From Bilabrum cf. latius (taxonomy: Eukaryota; Bigyra: Bicosoecida; Bigyra; Bicosoecida): a DNA stretch of 64,000 nucleotides. Shown piece after piece: positions 21,770 to 31,100 of the stretch; within the stretch, counting starts at the first letter, position 1; each line of letters starts with the position of its first letter. The stretch lies in assembly GCA_965178125.1 (NCBI GenBank), contig OZ237742.1, forward strand, positions 1,240,001 to 1,304,000, written 5' to 3'. The notes beneath the pieces are model-generated. The model was not told the origin of the DNA and searched no databases. It saw nothing but the letters and a program-made list of their open reading frames with translations. Both the position numbers and the translations under genes were made by a program.

Positions 21770-22083
21770 TATGTTCGAGTCTGATAGGTCTACGAGATTC
21801 GCGTTCCGTTGCAAGCGTACAACTCGCTCGAAATCAAAATTCGCTGCCTGTTACGCCAATTCAAGCAAATCGACGAAATGCCAAATGCAATGAGTATAAA
21901 ATACTCTAACAACTAAGGGTGATACTTTGTCTACCACTCAGTGCGTGGACCTCAGTTCGAACCCGGCCGCTCAGCCATAACAACACTCTATAATTAATCA
22001 CAAAACAAGATTTCGCGCAGAGGCCTCCTCCACGTTGATCGCACAGACTGTTTCGTGGCAGCTTTTCGAATCGGTCTGCTTCA
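21770..22083. promoter_or_regulatory. Divergent intergenic region between WDR92 and STT3
   Basis: 314 bp, more AT-rich than the flanks. A tRNA-promoter-like stretch lies at about 21930-21985 but does not fold as a tRNA (see rejected items). Otherwise nothing recognisable. Confidence 0.4.
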
Positions 22084-25000
22084 ATGAGTGCTAAAACCTC
22101 TGGTAAATCCGGAGGTGCGGCCCCGGGTGGGGTCTCGGCAACGGTGCTGCAGAGCTCCGAGCCAATCTTGCGGTTCGCTACGCTCGGGCTCATCTGCCTG
22201 CTGGCGTTCTCCATCCGCCTGTTTGCCGTAGTTCGTTGGGAGAGTGTGATCCACGAGTTCGATCCACAGTTTGTGAGTGGGCCTGCCATTGCTTGTTTGC
22301 ACTCGTGCAGCTGTATCATTCCCAAGATATTTGTTGCGATCCACACCGACGCTGGTGGCACCACACTCTGCCCTTGATCCCTGCAGAACTTCCGCACTAC
22401 CAAGTACCTGTCATCGGAAGGATTCTATGATTTCCTGAACTGGTTCGATGACCGCGCATGGTACCCTCTCGGACGTATCGTGGGAGGGACGATCTACCCC
22501 GGGCTGATGGCGACAGCGGCCATCATCCACGGCGCGCTGCACTCCATCAACTTGACCATCAACATCCGAAACATGTGCGTGCTCCTGGCACCCATCTTTG
22601 CGGCCAACACGGCGATCGCCACGTACCTGATGACCTCTGAGGTGAGTGCTTATGACAACTCGTGCTCGGCGCCCTCCTCTTCGTCCAGCTCGCTGCAGCG
22701 GCTCGATTCACGACCCCTCAAGAAGAAGCCATCTGAACGCCCCCATGCCATTATGCTCTCGTTCCCATTTCGCAGGTGACCCGCCGGACGAGCACTGGCC
22801 TGCTCGCCGCCGCCATGGTGGCCATCGTGCCCTCGTACATCTCCCGGTCCGTGGGCGGGTCGTACGACAACGAGGGCGTGGCCATCTTCGCGCTCATCTT
22901 CTCCTTCTACACGTGGATCAAGGCCGTCAACACGGGGTCCATCGGATGGGCCGTTGGTGCTGCACTGGCATACGCCTACATGGTGGCCGCGTGGGGCGGG
23001 TACGTCTTCATCATCAACATCATCCCCATCTACGTGGTGGTCATGACCGTCTCCCAGCGGTTCACCTCCAGGCTGTACGTGGCCTACTCGGTGTTCTACG
23101 TGGTGGGTTCATTGCTGGCCATGCAGGTGCCCTTCGTGGGCTTCAACGTGATCCAGCAGGCCGAGAGCGCTGCCTCCCACGGCGTCTTCGTGCTCGTGCA
23201 GCTGTACGCGCTGGCTCGATTCGTGCAGCACAGGGTGGGCACGGACAAGTTCCGCTCCCTCATCTGGGGCGCCTCCCTACTGGCAATGGGCGCCGTGGCT
23301 GTCCTGCTCCTGATCCTGCAGCTCACCGGCAAGCTCGGGTGGACGGGCCGATCCCTCTCCCTCCTTGACCCTACCTACGCCAAGAAGTACATCCCCATCA
23401 TCGCCAGCGTTAGCGAGCACCAGCCCACCGCGTGGACGTCCTTCTTCTTCGACCTCCACCTCGCCGTGCCCTTCGCGCCCGTGGGGCTGTGGTTCCTGTT
23501 CCAGGACATCAACGACGGCAAGGTATTCCTCATCATCTACGGGACCATCTCGTGGTACTTTGCCGGTGTCATGGTGCGGCTCATGCTCACGCTGGCACCG
23601 GCAGCCTGCATGCTGGCGGCCGTGGGCCTCTCCAACCTCCTCAGCACCTTCGCGGCACACCTCAAGGCCTCCGCGTTCGGCGGGCAGGTACTCACGGCAA
23701 GCGAGGGACTCAGCGACTACGGGAAGCCCCTCCCAGGGCCCGATGGCCTGCCCAAGGCGGCAGCGGCCGCTGAAAAGGACGGAATTTCAGCAGCGAAACC
23801 GCACCCCGGCACGGGCAGCAAGGCGGCAGAGGAAGCCGAGAAGAATCTGCAGCGCACCGTGGTGCCCTCGGTGCTCTCCACGGGCATCACCGTCGGCGCT
23901 CTCATCATGCTCTTCTTCTACTCGATGCACGCCACCTACGTGTCCTCGGAGGCGTACTCCTCCCCGTCCATCGTGCTGGCATCCAGGCGTGCAGACGGCT
24001 CCAAGGTGATCTTCGACGACTTCCGCGAGGCCTACTGGTGGCTGAGGCAGAACACCAAGCCGGACGCGCGTATCATGTCCTGGTGGGACTACGGGTACCA
24101 GATGTCCGTGTTCGCCAACCGGACTGTGCTGGTGGACAACAACACCTGGAACAACACGCACATCGCCACGGTGGGCCGGGCCATGTCTTCCACCGAGGAG
24201 GACGCATACCCCATCATGCAGTCACTGGACGTTGACTACGTACTTGCCATCTTCGGCGGGCTCACGGGGTACCAGTCGGATGACATCAACAAGTTCCTCT
24301 GGATGGTGCGCATCGGCGGCGGCGTGTTCCCCCACATCAAGGAGCCGGACTATTTCGCGAACGGGCAGTACAGGCAGGACGCGGGCGGGAGCCCCACGAT
24401 GCTCAACTGCATGATGTACAAGATGTGCTACTACAGGTTCGACGAGGTCTCCACCGAGTACGGGAGGCCCACGGGCTTCGACCGCGCGAGGAACATCGAG
24501 ATCGGGAACAAGGGGTTCGAGATGGAGCACCTGGAGGAGGCCTTCACCTCGGAGCACTGGATCGTCAGGATCTACAAGGTCAAGCCGCAGGCCAACAGGG
24601 TGCCCACGGGCTCGGCCCCCTCGGAGGTGCGCAGGCTCAAGCGGCAGGCAGCCGCGCCGGGCTCGGGCAAGAAGGGCCCCAAGCCCAAGTTCAGGGGCTG
24701 CGTGGGCAGCGAGTCTTCCTTCGGAGGCGAGAAGGTGTACGGGGGTTCCACCACGGCGGCGCACATCTCGCTGGCGAGGCACCACGCGGTGGCCCACAAG
24801 AAGAGGTTCTTCGCGGTGGCGAGGGTGGGAGGGGACGGGCACGCCTTCGCCTTCGACCGCCTGGAGGGCGCCGACTTCATCACGGGAGGGGGCTGCGAGC
24901 GCCCCTGCATGGACGACAAAAACTCATACTGCGGGTGCGCGGACAACGCGTGCACCGAGGGGCCCGTTGCCGGGGAGGAACACAACCGCCGCTGGGCCGT

Positions 25001-25142
25001 GTACGAGATCCCCTCAGGGCCCGGCTCCGCGCAGCCCGCTGCCGCCCGCTCCTCCGGCAAGAAGGCCGGCAAGAAGGGCAAGAGGAAGGGGGCCAAGAAG
25101 GGCGGCAAGAGGAGGTCCGCCGGCAAGCGGTCCGAGCTCTGA
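22084..25142 (+). CDS. STT3: Oligosaccharyltransferase catalytic subunit STT3
   Basis: Exons 22084-22272, 22387-22641 and 22776-25142 with 114- and 134-bp introns (GTGAGT donors, GCAG acceptors); 936 residues, TGA stop, no in-frame TAG. It transfers the lipid-linked glycan to Asn in the ER lumen. Visible landmarks: EFDPQFNFRTT with the catalytic DPxF-type region after the first membrane span, [37 protein letters not shown], the SVSEHQ loop, and WWDYGYQ for sequon recognition. About a dozen membrane spans precede the lumenal domain. The C-terminus is unusual: after the normal end (about 24590) there is an extra Cys-rich module (GCERPC...YCGC...NAC, about 24690-25010) and then a Lys/Gly/Arg-rich tail ending RSEL. 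The last 142 bp are repeated at 27027-27168. Confidence 0.97.
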
Positions 25143-25979
25143 TTGTGACGATGCCGCGGTATGCTGGTGCCAGTGGGAACTGGCTGCCCAAGTCGAGAGG
25201 TTGCTGCCAGTGAGAGGCGGGCTTGCTGCAGGCCTCCCCAACGCCGTAACACGTTGTGCCGCTAGTTCGCCCCGATTCAAGTGATTCTTGGTGTTACTTC
25301 AACCCAGCACAATTCACGGAGTATATTTCGGAATGTTGCAACATACCCAAGGTCTCCTGGTCCATACAATGCATCACCAAGACCCGCCGAGCACAACAAC
25401 TCCCCCGCAAGGTCCGATTTCTCGACGGCCAGACGCTCTTACTCGGACGGGAATGCCACGGCATATCGATTGCCGCGCTCATCAGGAACAGCCTTCATCC
25501 AGATAACGGCAAGCAGAGATTTGCCGGGCTCTCCATCGCGGACTGCGCAGTCCTCACCTTTCTGACCAAGACCCTCCCCGTCCAAGAATGCCTGGAGCTC
25601 ATCATCAGCCATTTCGTCTGGCTTGCCTGGATGCCTGACAGAGCTGTGCTCGTCGTCCTCCTGGGCGACGGCGTAGGGATTGAGGCAGTTCGTTGGTGCC
25701 ACTTCCATCTGAAGCCTGTACTTCATTCCTTGGACCACTTGCTTCGTCCCACCAACCAGCTTTGATGCGATATACCGCATCATCGAATTTGTCCGACGGT
25801 TGTACTGATCCACGGCAACAGCAGCTGCCCGCTTTACCAATGCGTCGTCCCAAGAGGTTATGGGCGATGCACCGCCTGACATTGGCATCTCCCTGGCCAC
25901 ACCGAATCCAGTGCACGAGGTAAGAACGAGCGCAGAAAACAGAGTAGCACTCCACAATCCTGCCCGCATGTCCTAACTT
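25001..25979. repeat. Segmental duplication 2, first copy
   Basis: 979 bp matching 27027-28044 at an initial offset of 2026 bp. It contains the last 142 bp of STT3 and the whole minus-strand cystatin gene. Copies diverge more than in the first duplication, including a different stretch at the cystatin 3' end. Similarity stops right after TCCTAACTT, just upstream of the cystatin start. Confidence 0.92.
25439..25969 (-). CDS. Secreted cystatin-type cysteine protease inhibitor, copy 1
   Basis: 176 residues. An N-terminal hydrophobic leader (GLWSATLFSALVLTSCTGFG) suggests secretion. Cystatin features follow in order: a Gly-Gly near the mature N-terminus (GGASPI), a helix with AVAVDQYNRRTNS, and the inhibitory loop KQVVQG (QxVxG motif) followed by the strand MKYRLQMEV. 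A Glu/Asp-rich C-terminal half (DDELQAFLDGEG) is less conserved in cystatins. It stops at TAA (25441-25439), where copy 2 has a Lys AAA and four additional residues (RAAF) nearby, so copy 1 is about 20 residues shorter at the C-terminus. It is convergent with STT3. Targets (papain-type proteases of self, prey or pathogens) are unknown. Confidence 0.8.
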   Translation of the reverse strand: MRAGLWSATLFSALVLTSCTGFGVAREMPMSGGASPITSWDDALVKRAAAVAVDQYNRRTNSMMRYIASKLVGGTKQVVQGMKYRLQMEVAPTNCLNPYAVAQEDDEHSSVRHPGKPDEMADDELQAFLDGEGLGQKGEDCAVRDGEPGKSLLAVIWMKAVPDERGNRYAVAFPSE

Positions 25980-26098
25980 CAAGTCGTGGGAAATTGCAGT
26001 GACTTCTCCGGTAGGGGAGATCTGACCAGGTGAGCGCTACACTGGAAGCGCACACTGGCTTTCTTAAATCATTTATAAACCTTACTGTACTTTCAAGG

Positions 26099-26180
26099 TC
26101 CGTAACAAGGGAAGTAACAAGGGTGGTAACAAGGGTGGTAACAAGGGTGGTAACAAGGGTGGCAACAAGGGTGGTAACAT
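26099..26180. repeat. 12-bp minisatellite GGTAACAAGGGT
   Basis: About six and a half direct copies of GGTAACAAGGGT with minor variants (AAGTAACAAGGG, GGCAACAAGGGT). It lies 130 bp upstream of the copy-1 cystatin start, in its probable promoter. Multiples of 12 keep a frame open (VTRVVTR...) but nothing suggests it is translated. Confidence 0.9.
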
Positions 26181-27026
26181 TTGGGGGCCCCGGGGGGATG
26201 GGGTTACCACCCTTCGAAACCATATATTCCCAAATCGACAATTGTAGCCGTAGCACCCGGTAAAGAAAGGATTTAAAAAGTGAAATACAATATTGTTCTC
26301 AAACGGTGGGTCATGCTGCCCTGCCACAGGCGGTCACGCAACCTGCTGCGCTCAGCCCGGGCACGGTGCAGCTCGGCAGGGCACCCTCCACCGGCTTTGT
26401 AGGCGCCGCTACCTGATGTCATTGGCACTGTAGCCGTCACTAATCGTATACAGGTTAAGGCGTATACTTACTTTGTCTGCTAGACTCCTACGCCTGAGGA
26501 CGCCCAGACGATTCTGGGCGGCTGCCCCCCTCGGCTGCCTGGGCGTCGCCTGCGGCTTGACTGCCACGCCTGACTCTACTGAGGCCTTGCAGTTTCAAGA
26601 GTAAGTGCACTTCTTAGTCCACGCCATAGTCTTGGCGCTATGCCATCGCTGTCCTCCCCTCGCCAAGCCCGTCGCATCGCCTTCTCCCGACCTCCCGAGG
26701 AGGAGCTGACAACTTGGAGCCGCTGCCAAGTGCTCCTCTGGCCCCAACAAACAAGGCTCTGAATTTGGACAAAATACACGTTGCCATGCTCAAGGCAGGT
26801 CCTGTTTGGAGTTCCTCTTCGGGACGAAGAAGAGGGGGTTCTTCTTCCTTTTCTTTTTGCTTTCTCTTGAGGCTTTGACCTTTGCTCTAGGGCGGGCTAC
26901 GGGTTATTTGATCGCGTCATTCTCTGAGGTTATCATTAATGGCTCCAACTTGGGGTGTGGTAGCAACTCGTGGTTGCACATTATTCTGCGTGGTTTCTTT
27001 ATCCTAAAAATTATTCTGGTATTCTA
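26181..27026. other. Non-coding spacer between the duplicated blocks, ending in a T-rich island
   Basis: No convincing gene. The last 225 bp (26800-27026) are strikingly T-rich (for example TTTCTTTTTGCTTTC, TAAAAATTATTCTGG) compared with everything around them and stop exactly at the duplication breakpoint. An open frame without ATG crosses this island and, with TAG read as Gln at 27025, fuses to the copied STT3 tail; I regard that as chance. Confidence 0.5.
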
Positions 27027-27168
27027 GTACGAGATCCCCTCAGGGCCCGGCTCTGCGCAGCCCGCTGCCGCCCGCTCCTCCGGCAAGAAGGCCGGCAAGA
27101 AGGGCAAGAGGAAGGGGGCCAAGAAGGGCGGCAAGAGGAGGTCCGCCGGCAAGCGGTCCGAGATCTGA
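27027..27168 (+). pseudogene. Copied C-terminal tail of STT3
   Basis: Encodes [20 protein letters not shown] and the Lys-rich tail, ending RSEI then TGA, versus RSEL in the intact gene. No catalytic part is present, so it is a duplication remnant. Confidence 0.88.
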
Positions 27169-27440
27169 TTGTGACGATGCCGCGGTATGCTGGTGCCAGT
27201 GGGAACTGGCTGCCCAAGTCGAGAGGTTGCTGCCAGTGAGAGGCGGGCTTGCTGCAGGCCTCCCCAACGCCGTAACACGTTGTGCCGCTAGTTCGCCCCG
27301 ATTCAAGTGATTCTTGGTGTTACTTCAACCCAGCACAATTCACGGAGTATATTTCGGAATGTTGCAACATACCCAAGGTCTCCTGGTCCATACAATGCAT
27401 CACCAAGACCCGCCGAGCACGAGAAAAAAGCGACCATTTC

Positions 27441-28034
27441 TCAAATCTCTTCTGCAAGGTCCGATTTCTCGACGACCAGACGCTCTTTCTCGAACGCGGC
27501 CCGCGGGAATGCCACGGCATATCGATTGCCGCGCTCATCAGGAACAGCCTTCATCCAGACAACGGCATGCAAGGATTTGCCGGGCTCTCCATCGCGGACT
27601 GCGCAATCCTCACCTTTCTGACCAAGACCCTTTCCCTCCAAGAATGCCTGGAGCTCATCATCAGCCATTTCGTCTGGCTTGCCTGGATTCCTGATAGACC
27701 TGTGCTCGTGCTCCTTTGCCTCGTCGTCCTCCTGCGCGACGGCGTAGGGATTGAAGCAGTTTGTTGGTGCCACCTCCATCTGAAGCCTGTACTTCATTCC
27801 TTGGACCACTTGCTTCGTCCCACCAACCAGCCTTGATGCAACATGTAGTACCATCGAATTTGTCCGACGGTTGTACTGATCCACGGCAACAGCAGCTGCC
27901 CGCTTTACCAATGCGTCGTCCCAAGAGAGTATGGGCGATGCACCGCCTGGCATCTCCCTGGCCACACCGAATCCAGTGCACGAGGTAAGAACGAGCGCAG
28001 AAAACAGAGTGGCACTCCACAATCCTGCCCACAT
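27441..28034 (-). CDS. Secreted cystatin-type cysteine protease inhibitor, copy 2
   Basis: 197 residues, ATG to TGA. It has the same architecture as copy 1: hydrophobic leader, GGASPI, AVAVDQYNRRTNS, KQVVQG inhibitory loop, MKYRLQMEV. Differences include loss of two residues (MS) before GGASPI, VLHVASR for MRYIASK before the loop, a longer acidic insert (AKEHEH), and an intact C-terminus RAAFEKERLVVEKSDLAEEI. Conservation of the loop and helix while other positions vary suggests both copies have been under selection. It starts 98 bp from the divergent SEL1L-like gene. Confidence 0.82.
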   Translation of the reverse strand: MWAGLWSATLFSALVLTSCTGFGVAREMPGGASPILSWDDALVKRAAAVAVDQYNRRTNSMVLHVASRLVGGTKQVVQGMKYRLQMEVAPTNCFNPYAVAQEDDEAKEHEHRSIRNPGKPDEMADDELQAFLEGKGLGQKGEDCAVRDGEPGKSLHAVVWMKAVPDERGNRYAVAFPRAAFEKERLVVEKSDLAEEI

Positions 28035-28132
28035 GTCCTAACTTGTGGTAAAATGGTCGGAAACGAATGTCGTGGATCCGGAGCAACAAGTGTACTAGGA
28101 ACAAGGCTCCACTGGCTCCAATTCGGACCAAA
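28035..28132. promoter_or_regulatory. Very short bidirectional promoter region
   Basis: 98 bp between the start codons of cystatin copy 2 (-) and the giant SEL1L-like gene (+). Both products enter the secretory pathway. Because copy 1 of the cystatin lacks this flank, the two cystatins probably differ in control (inference). Confidence 0.45.
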
Positions 28133-31100
28133 ATGAAAGTTCGCACTTACCGTGCTTTTATAATTGCCCCCTGGGTGGCTTTCATTGCGCTGCTTTGGCT
28201 TGGTTCGTGTGTTACAGCAACCGCTGAGCTTCGCCGGCCGCGACTGGATCGGTGCCAGGCTACTTGGTATACAGTCGCTTCCGTGCGCACCGGCCAGACC
28301 GTGGCTGTGTGTCGTGATCAAAAACTACCGGTTCGCGCGCCTGAGTTGCTTTGGAGTCGAGGTAAGCTTTGCAGCCTATGGCCATCTCAGATTGGACAAT
28401 GCCACTTCATCGTCAACCATTCAGCCGCATTTCTACTCGATTAGCGTCGCAGGGCACGGATATGATGTACATCTGTATGATTTGGAGGATTTTGATCGCG
28501 GTAAAGAGCACTTGATCGAGGACGAGGAGCGTGGGAGCAGCTCAGATGGCGAGCAACGTGGCGACGTGGACCGAGAAGCAGTGTCGAGGCTGCAATTCGG
28601 AACGGATACAAATGCCGAGGGCATGCGCAGAAGTACCGAATCTCGCAGGCAATCGCAGGGTCAAGGCGGCAACCGCGTGGGCACTGACCCTGTCCCTCCG
28701 CCTTACCCCCGGGCCGCCGGGGCCTCCTCGTCGGCTCGCTTGGACAGGCTGCCCACGGGGCCGCCCCTGGACGCCGCTCCCGTGCCCCTCACGGTGCGGC
28801 AGCTCGTCCCCAGGGACTCCCCGGTTGCAACCGCGGGCCTGCATCCGATTTCCTTCGCGTCCCCCTTCCGCCCCGGCATCCCTGCCTCCCTCTCGTTCTG
28901 GGTCTGGCTGTGGCAGGACCCGGCGGGGGGCACGCCGGCAGTGGTTGCGTCCGACTCGCTCAGGTGGCCCACAGCTAGAGCAAGACAGAAAAGGGACACG
29001 AATTCCACTTCCGAGCCTACTAGCACCACACGGGAGCCACCATCTCAGACAGCAACAGAAACACGGAATCGGTATCAGCATCAGTATCAACCGCGGGATG
29101 GCCGCGTGGCCCGGGAGGCAGGCATACGCAGGAAGACCGGACGGCTGCTGGCGCGGGGAATGCGGTCCATTTTCGCCACATAGAACGGGGAGGTAGCGGG
29201 GCAGGCCCAGGTGCTGGCGCCTGCACTCCTCACGGGGGTAGACGCCTCGCCGCCGCCGCGACGCCGATCGGCAGCGCGTCGCAGTGCGATGCAGGAGGCC
29301 CGTGGGTCTAGGCGCCGTTGGTTGAATAAACACGTGCTACCTGCACTGCGCTGCGGCTCCCAGGCCCGCCTGCACGCGCTGCTTGGAGCCAGCCGAGGGG
29401 TGGCGGTGGAGCGGCCGTGGCAACGGGCCACCCGAGGGGTGGATGGGGAACAACAGGGGAGAACAGGGAGGGGCTAGGCAGCGCCAGGCCGTAGAAACGA
29501 GACTGCCATGGGGCCGTGGTGGATGGCTCGGGCCGGCCAGCGGCTAGCTGTGCCTGCGCCTGCGCCTGAGCCTTCCATCGACGAGCATTTGGGGCTTGAT
29601 GGCGGGACGCACGCAAGCGAGCAGTCGAGTGTTGCCAGCGCACGATCGAGAGTGGAGGGTGAAAACTAGGTCGATGGCGATGTGCTGCCTGACACCTCGG
29701 GACCGATCACAGCACGTGCTGCGAATAGCTTGGGGTTCGGTGCATGCCCGGAGGACGAGCGAATCTGGGAGGTGGAGGCGAAGGCGCATGGGGCTTATCA
29801 CGGTGTGACGAGTCCTGGTCCCCTCTTCCACATGGCTCTCCGTCGAGACGAGGCCGAGGAAGCTGCCCTGGCCTCCCCTTGGAAGGGGACTGTCCCTGAC
29901 GGAGCGGGAGACTGGCGGGCCGGTGGCAGTGATGGTGGCACCAGCAGGGGTGGTGGCACCGGCAGGGGTGGTGGTGTTGAGCACCACGCGGGGGGCGGCT
30001 AGCCCAGTGGCCCGTCTGCCGATGTGCTGCCAGAGCCGACTGATGGGGGGCAGCCAGACCCTGGATCGGTTCAGGGTGCACTGCATGGCAGCTCACCCGA
30101 GGCCTGGGTCCCCGGCCCCTCCCGGCGCTGGGGATTGGACGACTTGGACCCACGGCGGGAGGAGGCCCAGTCCGAGGGCAAGAGGCGGTTCTTCCTGGCC
30201 AGCGGGCGGGACGAGCAGGGCAGCTTGCAGGGGTCCTTCGGCGCGGTGGAGGTCCGGCCCCTCCGGTGGACGCACGTGGCGGTAGTGGCCGAGTGGCCAG
30301 AGGGGCAGCTCGAGGGCGTGCTGCGGCTCTTCGTGGACGGAGAGGAGGACGTGACTGTGCGGCTGCAGGGGCGCCCAGGGAACAAGGGGTCAGAGAACAA
30401 GGGGACTGGGTGGAGGGTGGCAGGTGGGCAGTCACAAGAAGACGCCCTGGCGATGCGGAGGGCCGGCGAGGCATGGACGCTGAGGGCGCGGGCGGGGGGC
30501 GAGGGAATCAGGGGGTCCGGGTCGGGAGGTGTAGAGCAGGGGAACGACTGGGGGGATGCGAACGACCCGGAATCGGAATTCAATGCAGGGACGGAGCATG
30601 CATCGGGCGAGGCGGCAGGAGGCGAAAGCGAAGCGTAGAGTGGAGGTGACTACGCCTTTGAGCTTGGGGCCCCGGCCACGGTGGAGTTCGGTGCCAGGGG
30701 CCGGCTGCGGGGGGCGGCGATGATGCTGTCGGGTGCCCTGGCCACCCATGGGGCGGGGCACGGGATCGACTCGGAGTCGAAATCAAGCGGCGAGGGGGTG
30801 CGCGTGCTGGGCGGGGCCATGTCTCGTGGCACGGTGCGCAGGGAGGTCGCGATGGGACCGCCGCCGGTCCCCCCTGCCTGGATGGTGGCCATGGCAGCGA
30901 GGCCGCCGCGCGCCTCAGGACTGCGAGTTGGACCGATCGCGAACAGCGAAAAAGCGGAGGTGATTTCGCACTAGGGTGATTCGCCGCCCCCTGTTGCGAG
31001 CGGGGATGATATTTCGGACGCCATGGTTCACCTGTCTTCCTTCTGCGATGGCGTGCTTGGGGCACCCGCGTGGGAGTGGGGCAAGCGGACGTTCCAAGAC

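Larger units (their letters stand above)
27027..28044. repeat. Segmental duplication 2, second copy
   Basis: 1018 bp matching 25001-25979. It starts at the GTACGAGATCC shared with the STT3 coding region and ends at TCCTAACTT upstream of the copy-2 cystatin. Confidence 0.92.

Noticed and set aside
21930-21985. tRNA gene (A-box-like GGCTGAGCGG and B-box-like GGTTCGAAC on the minus strand).
   Set aside because: The two boxes are adjacent rather than about 30-40 nt apart, the T-stem does not pair on either strand, and no acceptor stem forms, including in a permuted arrangement.
26099-26180. CRISPR-like array.
   Set aside because: Directly adjoining 12-bp units with no spacers; it is a minisatellite in a eukaryotic genome.
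26806-27168. A fusion gene joining the T-rich island to the copied STT3 tail through TAG at 27025.
   Set aside because: No ATG at the start, organelle-like composition, and the join coincides with a duplication breakpoint; chance continuity is more likely.
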